Positions 9,107-17,338 of a stretch of DNA of 60,462 nucleotides are shown here, in pieces. Every line of letters starts with the position of its first letter. Position 1 is the stretch's first letter. A program made the position numbers and the translations under genes. The notes under the pieces are model-generated. The model was not told the origin of the DNA, searched no databases, and was given only the letters and a program-made list of their open reading frames with translations. Source of the stretch: Nitrosotalea sp. (GTDB taxonomy: Archaea > Thermoproteota > Nitrososphaeria > Nitrososphaerales > Nitrosopumilaceae); assembly GCA_023251795.1 (NCBI GenBank), contig JAHEYD010000006.1:1-60462 (forward strand). Direction: 5' to 3'.

Positions 9107-10459
9107 TTAGATTCCTAATTCAGATTTTTTTTCGTCAGCACGTGCGTCAGTGTATAGACCATGCAAGTTTAGCTTTGGATGTGACATGCTATTCATACCA
9201 CCTGGTGGGACGGCATCGCTTGGATTTCCAAGTAGTTCAGCATATGACTGCGCGCTTGTACCTAATTTTTCATTCAATCCAAATGGATCTCCTGCAACAA
9301 TTATTGATGCGGCTCCACTAAAGATTTGAGCATAGTCGTGGTTTACGGCTACGTAAACTCCTGGTTCATCAAAGACAACATCCATTATTGCTCCTTGAGA
9401 TCCACCAATTAGCCATGTCTCAGTACCTTGTGCTTGTACCCTGTTTGCTTGAGTAACTCTGTCAATTATCTCTCCAACTATATGGAAGTAAACTGGTTCG
9501 TTACCTTGGTTTTCAACAAACCATCTTGTATGGGTACCTGTTGGCACAAACAGTAGTTGTGACTGGAATTGTTTTAGATCTGCAGAGTTCCATGGCTGTA
9601 AGAAAAAGATGTTTTTGCCTTTATCACCTTTTATCAGTTCGTTGTGAGCCTCGTTTGGAACATAACCGAGTGCCATACCGTTCACTACGGTTTGTGTATG
9701 GTGGTGTTGCATCATTGCACTCATGTCATAGTTGCCGTCTTCAGTCAAGTACAATTGATTGTACTGTAACTGGAACTCTAGAGCATCAGCATTGTACATG
9801 TTTCGAGTCTTTACGACATCGCCACCTTGTACATCAGTTGATTCTACCATGAGTTTCTTGTATCCATCTAGTGGGTCAACAATTGTCATACCATACATTC
9901 CAGATAAGACGTGTTGATCCATTCCCAATACATCAACACCAGAGCAGTGGTACTTGTAAGTACCAGGTACTTGTGCGATGTAACAGTATGTTTTGGATGC
10001 TCCTGGTAGAACTTTACCAAAGTTTCCTGCTGACATTTGTGAGGCATGCATGTCGTTTCCGTGTGGAGTTGGTTCACCTTCTGGAATTGTAAGTGTCATC
10101 TTGACAACGTCACCTTGTGTGACTCGAAGTGTTGGACCTGGGACCTGACCACTAAAGGTCATTGCCTTGTAGGATCCTCCCCCCATAATTGGCAAGTCTG
10201 CACTTTCACCAGTTACATTGAATTCAACCACGTTACGACCTGATTCTTCCAAGGCCGAGCAATCTGTTTCAGCAAATGCCGCTGGCATTACTAATTCTAG
10301 ACCGCCCATGTCATGGATTTTTTGCATCAAATCATCATCTGTCTTTGAAACAGATAATGTGTTTCCAGTCATTTGTGACTGTGAGTACGTGCTTCCGAAC
10401 AACGTTGCTGCTATTACTGCAACTGCAGCGATAGACAGTATACTATAACGCTTGTTCAT
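9107..10459 (-). CDS. nirK: NirK-like multicopper oxidase (copper nitrite reductase family)
   Basis: A 450-residue exported two-cupredoxin protein. Signal peptide at 1-26, then a ~35-residue linker. Type 1 copper ligands are His133, Cys172, His183 and Met188. Type 2 ligands are His138, His171 and His374. The active-site Asp136 and His326 (FHIVGE) align with Asp98 and His255 of bacterial NirK. The set is complete, so a copper reductase/oxidase is expected. In ammonia-oxidizing archaea this protein is abundant and its role is debated (nitrite reduction to NO or a step of ammonia oxidation). A C-terminal extension of ~60 residues follows the second cupredoxin. It has its own promoter. Confidence 0.92.
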   Translation of the reverse strand: MNKRYSILSIAAVAVIAATLFGSTYSQSQMTGNTLSVSKTDDDLMQKIHDMGGLELVMPAAFAETDCSALEESGRNVVEFNVTGESADLPIMGGGSYKAMTFSGQVPGPTLRVTQGDVVKMTLTIPEGEPTPHGNDMHASQMSAGNFGKVLPGASKTYCYIAQVPGTYKYHCSGVDVLGMDQHVLSGMYGMTIVDPLDGYKKLMVESTDVQGGDVVKTRNMYNADALEFQLQYNQLYLTEDGNYDMSAMMQHHHTQTVVNGMALGYVPNEAHNELIKGDKGKNIFFLQPWNSADLKQFQSQLLFVPTGTHTRWFVENQGNEPVYFHIVGEIIDRVTQANRVQAQGTETWLIGGSQGAIMDVVFDEPGVYVAVNHDYAQIFSGAASIIVAGDPFGLNEKLGTSAQSYAELLGNPSDAVPPGGMNSMSHPKLNLHGLYTDARADEKKSELGI

Positions 10460-10472
10460 CGATCAAATCGAT
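10458..10472. promoter_or_regulatory. Inverted repeat over nirK start site
   Basis: ATCGAT-CAA-ATCGAT, two copies of a self-complementary hexamer 3 bp apart, covers the nirK start codon and the expected transcription start. It is placed where a repressor would block initiation. No regulator is identified; chance occurrence is possible. Confidence 0.35.
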
Positions 10473-10477
10473 CTATT

Positions 10478-10488
10478 TTGAGTATATT
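10478..10488 (-). promoter_or_regulatory. TATA-like box of nirK
   Basis: The minus strand reads TTAATATACTC, centred about 24 bp before the nirK ATG. This spacing suggests an archaeal BRE/TATA promoter that makes a nearly leaderless mRNA. Confidence 0.55.
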
Positions 10489-10564
10489 AATCTATGGTGT
10501 ACCGCTTCTAAGATCTGTCAGATTTTTCAAAAAATTTGAACATTTTTTTCATTTTTAAAAAGCA

Positions 10565-11959
10565 ATGAATATTAGTAAAACGAGATCTAGCTTGCGTGTG
10601 AAGTTTAGAATAGACAGAGATTCCTTAGGCGAAGTAAAAATTCCTGAAGATGCATACTATGGGGCTTTTACTGCCAGAGCAATTCAACAGTATCATGTAA
10701 CCGGTCAACGATCACATCTTTATCTTATAATGGCATTTGTCATGATCAAAAGATCAGCTGCAATTGCAAATATGAGAACTGGCTCACTTGATAAAAAACG
10801 AGGAAACGCAATTGTAAAAGCATGTGATAAAGTGTTAGCTGGAAAATATCTTGACCAATTTGTTATTGAAGCTATAAACTCTGGTGCAGGAACTGCATTT
10901 AACATGAATGTAAATGAAGTACTTGCAAATGTATCTCTTGAAATTTTAGGACAAAAGAAGGGAAAATACGACATCATTCATCCAAATGATCATGTCAATA
11001 TGTCACAATCAAGTAATGACACGTTTCCAACTGCGATGCATGTTTCTATTTTATTTAACTTAAAACAGGTTATTCCTGTTCTTGATGATTTGATCAAATC
11101 GTTAAACAAAAAAGCTAGAGAGTTTTCTGGTTTTCAAAAAATCGGAAGAACCCATCTCATGGACGCTCTTCCAGTAAGTCTTGGAAAAGAATTTGCTGCA
11201 TATTCTACATCAGTTGCAAAAGCTCGTGATGCAATAGTTGCTGCTAGAAAAGAATTAGAATATGTCGCATTAGGAGGAACCGCCGTAGGCACTGGGGCAA
11301 ACACACCAAAAGGTTACAGAAACATAGCAATATCAGAACTTGGAAAAATCTCAAAACTTCCATTAAAGCCACAACAAGACATGCAATATTCTTTGCAAAG
11401 CAAATTTGCAATTGCAAATCTGTCTTCTACACTTCGAAATTTGGCAGTTGAGATTGGCAAGATTTCAAACGATATTAGATTGATGGCATCAGGTCCTGTT
11501 GCGGGTTTATCTGAGATTGGCATACCTGTGATTCATGCTGGTTCTTCTATTATGCCAGGCAAAGTGAATCCATCACTTGCAGAATGCATGAACATGATTT
11601 GCTTTAACATCATAGGTAATGATACAGTTGTTGCACTTGCTGCACAAGCTGGACAGTTTGAGCTCAATGTCATGCTACCAGTTATGCTCAAATCCATTTT
11701 AGAGTCTACAGACATGTTAAGAAATTTTCTTCCAATATTTTCGCATAATTTGATTGATGGCTTGTCTGCAAACAAACAGAAGCTTCGCCAATACATAGAA
11801 AATAGTCCTGTCATAGTAACATTACTTTCTCCAAAGATTGGTTATCAAAAATCTGCTGAATTATACAAAGAGTCTTTGAAGACAGGTAAAACAATTAGAC
11901 AACTTGTCATCTCTAAAGGATTGATGAGTGAAAAAGAAGTAAGTTCGTTATTGGGATAA
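10565..11959 (+). CDS. fumC: Class II fumarate hydratase
   Basis: A 464-residue member of the fumarase/aspartase superfamily. Signature GSSIMPGKVNP is present near residue 325. The fumarase-type motifs QSSNDTFPTAMH and GRTHLMDALP (with His where FumC has its catalytic His188, versus Gln in aspartase) favour fumarate hydratase over aspartate ammonia-lyase. It interconverts fumarate and malate in central metabolism. The first ~15 residues before the FRIDRDSLGEV start typical of FumC are an extension. The tRNA methylthiotransferase gene starts 1 bp after its stop. Confidence 0.88.
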   Translation: MNISKTRSSLRVKFRIDRDSLGEVKIPEDAYYGAFTARAIQQYHVTGQRSHLYLIMAFVMIKRSAAIANMRTGSLDKKRGNAIVKACDKVLAGKYLDQFVIEAINSGAGTAFNMNVNEVLANVSLEILGQKKGKYDIIHPNDHVNMSQSSNDTFPTAMHVSILFNLKQVIPVLDDLIKSLNKKAREFSGFQKIGRTHLMDALPVSLGKEFAAYSTSVAKARDAIVAARKELEYVALGGTAVGTGANTPKGYRNIAISELGKISKLPLKPQQDMQYSLQSKFAIANLSSTLRNLAVEIGKISNDIRLMASGPVAGLSEIGIPVIHAGSSIMPGKVNPSLAECMNMICFNIIGNDTVVALAAQAGQFELNVMLPVMLKSILESTDMLRNFLPIFSHNLIDGLSANKQKLRQYIENSPVIVTLLSPKIGYQKSAELYKESLKTGKTIRQLVISKGLMSEKEVSSLLG

Positions 11960-11960
11960 A

Positions 11961-13229
11961 ATGGCAAAGATCTGGGTAGAAGCATATGGCTGCTCTGCAA
12001 GTTTTGCAGACTCTGAAATGATTTCTGGTCTTATTGTCAATGGCGGTCACACTCTTGCTCAGAGCACATCTGATTCTGATTTGAATCTGATTGTTACTTG
12101 TTCTGTAAAAGATGCTACAGCAAATAAGATGGTAAATAGAATAAAAAAACTCAGTTCAAAACCGCTTATTGTAGCAGGGTGCCTACCAAAAGCTGAAAGA
12201 ATCACCGTTGAGAAATTTGGTCCGCATGCAAGCATGCTTGGACCAAACTCAATTGGAAAAACTCTTGATGTCATAGATTTCACATTGAGAGGAAAAAAAA
12301 GAATCGAGCTTGTAGATTCTGATACATCCAAAGTTGGATTGCCAAAAGTCAGACTAAATCCAGTTGTTGGGATAATAGAGATTGCAAGCGGGTGTAAAAG
12401 TGCATGTACTTTTTGCCAAACAAAACTCTCCAAAGGTGACTTGCGTAGTTACCGAGTGGGTGATATTGTCAGACAAGTAAAGCATGACGTAGATGACGGC
12501 TGTAAGGAGATCTGGCTTTCATCCACAGATAATGGGTGCTATGGGTTTGATATAGGAATAGACTTGCCGGGACTAATAACTGCAGTAGGAGAGATAAATC
12601 AAGATTTCATGATTAGAGTAGGCATGATGAATCCTATGTACATGCCAAGAATTCGCGATGGTCTCTTGGAAGCATTTGAAAATGACAGAGTCTTCAAATT
12701 TCTTCACATTCCAGTCCAAAGCGGCAGCAACAGAGTCCTAAAAGAGATGAAACGCGGTCACACATCTCAAGTCTTTAAAGACACAAATGAGAAATTCCAA
12801 AAAAAATTTGGAAAATTTACTATTTCAACTGATATCATAGTTGGATTCCCCTCTGAAAGTGAGGATGACTTTGAACGGACGGTAGAACTGATAAAAGAGA
12901 CCAGACCTGATGTGATAAACCTCTCACGATATAGTGCAAGACCAGGTACAAAGGCTTCTAAAATGAAACAACTTGATGTGTCTGAAATAAAAAGACGAAG
13001 CAAGATCATATTTGAGTTAGCAAAAAAGATAGCATATGAGAGAAATAAGGAATGGTTAGGTTGGAAAGGCGAAGTATTGTTTGATGAGACCTCAGACGGG
13101 GCAATCAAGGGCAGAAACTTTGCCTATAAACCCGTAGTTATAGATGAGGAGAAAAAATTAGGAGAAAAAATCAAAGTTGAGATCATAAAAACCACACAAT
13201 ATGGGCTGCATGGTAAAACTTTAAGCTAA
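11961..13229 (+). CDS. tRNA threonylcarbamoyladenosine methylthiotransferase (MtaB/CDKAL1 type)
   Basis: A 422-residue radical SAM methylthiotransferase. The N-terminal cluster domain has Cys11, Cys47 and Cys74. The radical SAM motif is Cys145, Cys149, Cys152 (CKSACTFC). A TRAM-like domain closes the protein. This archaeal group converts t6A37 to ms2t6A37 in tRNAs decoding ANN codons. It is likely translated from the same transcript as fumC. The RNA substrate is inferred from the family. Confidence 0.92.
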   Translation: MAKIWVEAYGCSASFADSEMISGLIVNGGHTLAQSTSDSDLNLIVTCSVKDATANKMVNRIKKLSSKPLIVAGCLPKAERITVEKFGPHASMLGPNSIGKTLDVIDFTLRGKKRIELVDSDTSKVGLPKVRLNPVVGIIEIASGCKSACTFCQTKLSKGDLRSYRVGDIVRQVKHDVDDGCKEIWLSSTDNGCYGFDIGIDLPGLITAVGEINQDFMIRVGMMNPMYMPRIRDGLLEAFENDRVFKFLHIPVQSGSNRVLKEMKRGHTSQVFKDTNEKFQKKFGKFTISTDIIVGFPSESEDDFERTVELIKETRPDVINLSRYSARPGTKASKMKQLDVSEIKRRSKIIFELAKKIAYERNKEWLGWKGEVLFDETSDGAIKGRNFAYKPVVIDEEKKLGEKIKVEIIKTTQYGLHGKTLS

Positions 13230-13304
13230 AAATTTTTAGATCCAAGATAGGATCAAAACTAATCAACAAAGTTTTTTAACTTACATGGGAAGCAAAAAGG
13301 AGTT

Positions 13305-14258
13305 ATGGAGTTTGAAATGCAAGAACCTGTACTAGTCGTTGGACTTGGCGGAGCTGGATGTAGACTTGCTATAAAAGCTAAAGAAAAACTCAATTCTGAA
13401 TGTCTTTTGATAAGCCATGACGCAAAGGACCTAGAATCTGACTGCTCTAGAATTATGATAAATACAACTCCCGTTCTTAATCCATCATCATATCTCATCA
13501 GAGGCATCTCTCTAGGTGTTTTTGATGGTCTAAAAGAGCGACTTGCCAATTATTCCACGATAATCATAATAGCAAACCTTGCTGGTAAATCTGGTGCTGC
13601 TTTGGCCCCAGTCATTTCTCAAGCAGGGAAAGAACTTGGGAAAAACGTACTTTCGTTTGGCATAATGCCATTCAAGTTTGAAAAGGACAGAATTTTCTTT
13701 TCTGGTGTTTCGCTAAAGAGACTAAAAACAAATTCTGATTGTACCATCATAGTAGACAATGATGCTCTTCTTGATAGCAATCCTGACCTGACGCCTGATT
13801 CTTGTAACAAAATAACAAATGCAGCACTGCTTGAAGTAATTTATTCTCTGAAATCTTCATCTGTTCCTCTTGACACAAACATTCTTTCAACAAGTAAAGA
13901 CATGTCAGATGTCCAAACCTCACTTAGAGATTCGATAAAAATGCTTTATGAAGATGCGCCTCCAAACAGTGTAAAAAGTACCATGCTGTATGTCATGGGC
14001 GGAAACAAAGTTTCTGTAGGTATATTAAATTCAATGGTCAACATAGTCAGTGGAATTTTTAACGATGATAGTACGCGTGTAAGTCTTTCTGTTGTAGCTG
14101 CTGAAAATTCCAAGGTCATCTTGCTCACATCGGTAGAAGGTGAAACAAGATTTGACAGATACGATCCACTGGGAATCATTCCAAATCAAAACATTTTAGA
14201 TTGGGACGATCCAGATTGCAGTATAAAATTGGATCTTGAGCTAAATCAAATAGAATAA
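13305..14258 (+). CDS. ftsZ: Divergent FtsZ/tubulin-superfamily protein
   Basis: A 317-residue protein aligning by eye to FtsZ: VVGLGGAGCRLAIKA matches the first glycine loop, and IIIIANLAGKSGAALAPVI occupies the place of the tubulin signature. That signature (GGGTGTG in FtsZ) is degraded to AGKSGAA, and no clear NxDxxD catalytic T7 loop is visible. The FKFEKDRIFFSGVSLKRLK segment still matches the FtsZ core. Thaumarchaeal FtsZ of this kind is known to be divergent, while division uses Cdv/ESCRT proteins. Weak or absent GTPase activity is inferred. The start used is ATG at 13305; MQEPVL, five codons in, is an alternative. Confidence 0.8.
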   Translation: MEFEMQEPVLVVGLGGAGCRLAIKAKEKLNSECLLISHDAKDLESDCSRIMINTTPVLNPSSYLIRGISLGVFDGLKERLANYSTIIIIANLAGKSGAALAPVISQAGKELGKNVLSFGIMPFKFEKDRIFFSGVSLKRLKTNSDCTIIVDNDALLDSNPDLTPDSCNKITNAALLEVIYSLKSSSVPLDTNILSTSKDMSDVQTSLRDSIKMLYEDAPPNSVKSTMLYVMGGNKVSVGILNSMVNIVSGIFNDDSTRVSLSVVAAENSKVILLTSVEGETRFDRYDPLGIIPNQNILDWDDPDCSIKLDLELNQIE

Positions 14259-14262
14259 ATTT

Positions 14263-14784
14263 TTACTTTTTCTTTCGTTTTGTGTCTGATTTTGTTTTAG
14301 TTTTTTCTTTGGTTTTCTTTTCAGATTTTTGTTCTTTCTTTGGCTTCTCTGGTTTTGCTTTTGTTTCTTTTTTTGTTTCTAATTTTTTTTCTGGTGTTGG
14401 TTCGGATTTAGTTGGTTTTGGTTCTTCTGGTTTTGCTTCTGATTTTTCTTCAGCCTTTTCTGTTTTTTGTGGTTTTGGTTTTTTCTCTACTGCTTCTTCT
14501 TTCTTTGGCTTCTCTTCTTGATATTTTGAAATCAAGACTGTACCATCATCATCTTTTGTTAATTTGACTCGAATCTTTCTTGGAGGGTGTCTTATTCCTC
14601 TTGCCCAAACCAAGTGACTTACGTCCTCTTCTATCTTTACATCCTCAGACTTCATGTGATGGATTGCAAATTCTCTTATCATGTTAATTGCTCTCTTTGC
14701 TCTTTGGTTATTTGGAGAGAGCAAAACTTTTCCGAGATTTATTGTATAAACGCGTTCAACTGTTTCCTGTGACAAATTATCCAA
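14263..14784 (-). CDS. rpl31e: Large ribosomal subunit protein eL31 with long Lys/Glu/Pro tail
   Basis: Residues 1-90 are an eL31 domain ([36 protein letters not shown]). The remaining ~80 residues are low-complexity lysine, glutamate, proline and threonine, ending in a very basic stretch. Normal eL31 is 80-100 residues, so the tail doubles the protein. The start is TTG at 14782-14784, overlapping the stop of the L39e gene by 8 bp, which indicates translational coupling. Confidence 0.92.
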   Translation of the reverse strand: MDNLSQETVERVYTINLGKVLLSPNNQRAKRAINMIREFAIHHMKSEDVKIEEDVSHLVWARGIRHPPRKIRVKLTKDDDGTVLISKYQEEKPKKEEAVEKKPKPQKTEKAEEKSEAKPEEPKPTKSEPTPEKKLETKKETKAKPEKPKKEQKSEKKTKEKTKTKSDTKRKKK

Positions 14785-14935
14785 CTCCCACGTCTGTTCT
14801 TCGCCACTGTCTTTTCTTTGGATTTGTTCGTACTGTTCTTTTTGTCTTGATTATAACCCACGCTGGAACAGATGAATTCTGCTTTAGTTTTTTCATCAGT
14901 CTTATTTTCCTTGGAGCAGATTTATGTGCGGCCAT
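14777..14935 (-). CDS. rpl39e: Large ribosomal subunit protein eL39
   Basis: A 52-residue basic protein that I translated directly: it begins [13 protein letters not shown], has the family core [19 protein letters not shown] and ends with the KRQWRRTDV motif. The eL39 signature P-x-W-V-(x2)-(K/R)-T and R-(x)-W-R-R are both present. It precedes L31e in the same operon, the usual archaeal order, and overlaps it by 8 bp. Confidence 0.95.
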   Translation of the reverse strand: MAAHKSAPRKIRLMKKLKQNSSVPAWVIIKTKRTVRTNPKKRQWRRTDVGVG

Positions 14936-15025
14936 AAAATGGAAGGCTTGCTAAGCTCTTTTTAAATGAATCTCAGACAGCATAGTTTAGCACATGATTT
15001 GACCAATATTTTGTAATTGTGTAAA

Positions 15026-15583
15026 TCAATTCATTTTTGATAAAAGAAGCATCATTTGTCTTAGTATTCTTGCTGATGCTCCCCAGATTATTTTGTCGCC
15101 ATATCTGAAAGTGTACATTTCTTGTATTGATTTATGCAATGTATCTTTATCATCATCAATTGTTTTGAATAGTGGAAACATTGGAATGTGAAGAATCTCC
15201 TCAATTTCAGAATTTGGTACAAGTTTTGGTATGTCAGAGGCAATGGCAACAAATGGTGTGATAGTAAAGCCTGAATTCAAAGTGGTAACAGTTAGGAGCT
15301 GACCGATGATTTGTTGACGCGATATGCTAAGATCAATCTCTTCTTTTGTTTCTCGCATAGCTGTTGTTAGAAGATCATTATCATCTTGTTTCCATGTTCC
15401 ACCAGGAAACGAGATCTCTCCTGCATGTAGATTCATAGTTTTTGGTCGTTTTGTCATTATTATTGTCGGCTCCGATCCATAAATCACAACTAGTACAGCA
15501 GCAAGTTTTGTCTGCCCATTTTGTTTAGCTTCTGGTAAAATTTTACTCGAAAGCGCTTTTCTAATCTTGTCTCCGTACATCAT
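15026..15583 (-). CDS. Nudix hydrolase, CoA-pyrophosphatase-like
   Basis: A 185-residue Nudix protein. The segment HAGEISFPGG at about 53-62 followed by AMRETKEEIDL at 75-85 is the arrangement of the CoA diphosphatase group (NudL/Pcd1). Metal-binding Arg77-Glu78 and Glu81-Glu82 are present; the first Glu of the box is replaced by Lys and the final Gly by Asp. It probably hydrolyses CoA or another nucleotide diphosphate; substrate unproven. A second ATG follows the first immediately. It is divergent from the methionine operon. Confidence 0.82.
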   Translation of the reverse strand: MMYGDKIRKALSSKILPEAKQNGQTKLAAVLVVIYGSEPTIIMTKRPKTMNLHAGEISFPGGTWKQDDNDLLTTAMRETKEEIDLSISRQQIIGQLLTVTTLNSGFTITPFVAIASDIPKLVPNSEIEEILHIPMFPLFKTIDDDKDTLHKSIQEMYTFRYGDKIIWGASARILRQMMLLLSKMN

Positions 15584-15659
15584 AACATATCTTTTGGTGA
15601 GATTGTTATTGATTGTTATTGTTCAAAGGTTATAATCAGGTAATCTAGAAAATCTTCTA

Positions 15660-16415
15660 TTGACAATCACATATGAAATAAACCCCCCAAAAGTCATTCA
15701 GGATACAATATTATCCCATGAGGAGCTACAAGAATCAGTAAACAGGTTAAAAGAAAGGGCTTTTTCGATTCGTAATGTTTGCCACAGCATTCATGTAACA
15801 GATTCTGTTCTTGGAATACCAAGGATTTCACCAATAACAATAGGAGCACTGATTAGAAATTCCAACGATGTCATTGAGCTTTCTGTAAGTGTGCGTGTAA
15901 GGGACAGAAATCTCACATCGCTTACTCAATCAATTTGTGATGCAATATTGCTTAAACTGAATGGTGTTTTAATTCTAAAGGGAGACCCGCCTCCTGCAGG
16001 ACCAAAAGATTCCAAACTTGTGCCAAGTGAGGTTGTAAAGCAATTCAACGAACAAGGTTTTGGGAAAAAAATTGATCTTTTTCTTTCTTTACCCAGTAAT
16101 CCTGATTTTGCAAAAATACATAAAAAAATTGAAGCACAGCCTCGTGGCTTTGTAACCCAAGTTGTTAGTTCACTTGAACAGATCACAAGAATAGTAGACA
16201 AGTTAAAACCGCAGGGATTTAGAATAATTCCTTGTATACTCTTACCGTCAGAAAAAAATGCAAGATCAGCAAAGATATTAAACCTTGACTGGATAAATTA
16301 TAGTAATGATGTAGTTGGTTTCATAAAAGAAGCGCAGAGGGTTGCAGGTGATGTACTCCTAAGCTCTCCAAATGATTTTAAGGGGGCCTTTGAAACCCTA
16401 AAGAAGTTAAGTTGA
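15660..16415 (+). CDS. Methylenetetrahydrofolate reductase-like protein (MetF superfamily)
   Basis: A 251-residue TIM-barrel protein beginning TITYEINPPKV, where the glutamate in the E-x-x-P-P motif matches the catalytic Glu of MetF (FEFFPP). The strand GVLILKGDPP corresponds to the FAD-phosphate loop. The barrel lacks some C-terminal length relative to bacterial MetF (~295 residues). It would supply the methyl donor for the MetE proteins encoded next. TTG start, consistent with a leaderless mRNA from the TATA-like box near 15629-15638. The cofactor (folate or methanopterin type) cannot be told from sequence. Confidence 0.75.
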   Translation: MTITYEINPPKVIQDTILSHEELQESVNRLKERAFSIRNVCHSIHVTDSVLGIPRISPITIGALIRNSNDVIELSVSVRVRDRNLTSLTQSICDAILLKLNGVLILKGDPPPAGPKDSKLVPSEVVKQFNEQGFGKKIDLFLSLPSNPDFAKIHKKIEAQPRGFVTQVVSSLEQITRIVDKLKPQGFRIIPCILLPSEKNARSAKILNLDWINYSNDVVGFIKEAQRVAGDVLLSSPNDFKGAFETLKKLS

Positions 16416-17338
16416 TCTCGTCTTACACTGTAGGAATTTATCCACGATCAGAAGAGCTCATAGAAGCTACACGTAAAAATTCAAAAAATCTTTCATCGCT
16501 TTATTTGAAGGAAAAAAAAGAATACATTGCAGTACAAAAAAGGGCAAAATTAGATTATGTTTGCGATCCACTTTTAGACTGGGATGATATTTACAGGCCA
16601 TTTTCTAAATTAAAATCAGTCAAGCTTTCTGCATTGAACAGAATCTATGAGACAAATACCTTCTATAGGAGACTTTCTTTTGATGGTCCTTTAGATGATG
16701 CCGGAAATATCGTAAAATCCAGCCTGGCTGTCTCTTTGTTGCCAAAAAATAGAACGGCCTGCATTGCAGATCCATATACATTTGCAGATGTTCATCTTAG
16801 TACAAAATACAAGAAAAGAGAAGAATTCACATTAGCAATAGCAAAGATGCTTAGAAAAGAGATAGATGCCTTGGTCAAGTCTGGTTTTGAATTAATTCAA
16901 CTTGTAGCACCATCTATTGCCTACAATGAAAAAGTCGATTTTGGCATTGTAAAGAATTCGCTGGAAATAATTACACGTGGTCTAAAGGCAAAAACAATTC
17001 TACACTTCTATTTTGGTGATGTTTCAAAGAAAATTGAAAAGCTTTTGGATATGCCTGTTTCGGGTCTTGGTTTTGACACAACGTTAACGCCCATATCATC
17101 AATCAAAAAACATAGTTTTTCCGGAAAATCACTCGCAGTTGGAATTGTAAATTCCTATAACACTAAACTTGAAGACAAACAAGAATGTGTCACAGAGTTA
17201 AACAACATAATATCAAAGACAAAGCCAGACGAAGTATTTGTAACAACAAACTTTGATCTTCAGTATCTTCCAAAGGATTTTGCAGTTAGAAAGATATTGA
17301 GGCTTGGAGAAATTGCAAGAGGAGTAAGGAGTGCATAA
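16412..17338 (+). CDS. MetE paralogue without zinc ligands (N-terminal-type methionine synthase subunit)
   Basis: A 308-residue TIM-barrel protein of the cobalamin-independent methionine synthase superfamily. It starts with TTG and overlaps the MetF-like gene by 4 bp. At the places where core MetE has zinc ligands, this protein reads LHFYFGD instead of HxC, and VTTNFDLQYLP instead of the last Cys segment. It therefore cannot bind the catalytic zinc. A role in binding the methyl donor, like the N-terminal barrel of long MetE, is inferred. It overlaps the catalytic metE gene by 8 bp, so the three products are likely made in fixed ratio. Confidence 0.75.
   Translation: MISSYTVGIYPRSEELIEATRKNSKNLSSLYLKEKKEYIAVQKRAKLDYVCDPLLDWDDIYRPFSKLKSVKLSALNRIYETNTFYRRLSFDGPLDDAGNIVKSSLAVSLLPKNRTACIADPYTFADVHLSTKYKKREEFTLAIAKMLRKEIDALVKSGFELIQLVAPSIAYNEKVDFGIVKNSLEIITRGLKAKTILHFYFGDVSKKIEKLLDMPVSGLGFDTTLTPISSIKKHSFSGKSLAVGIVNSYNTKLEDKQECVTELNNIISKTKPDEVFVTTNFDLQYLPKDFAVRKILRLGEIARGVRSA

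Noticed and set aside
9107-10459. Ammonia monooxygenase or laccase-type identity for the copper protein
   Set aside because: The ligand pattern with Asp136 and His326 fits NirK, and no amo subunit is in the window.
14282-14521. Phe/Gly/Ser-rich plus-strand ORF
   Set aside because: It is the antisense of the Lys/Glu-rich tail of L31e, which yields low-complexity shadows.
15601-15620. Tandem GATTGTTATT repeat before the methionine operon
   Set aside because: Two copies of an AT-rich decamer are too little to call a repeat element or operator.
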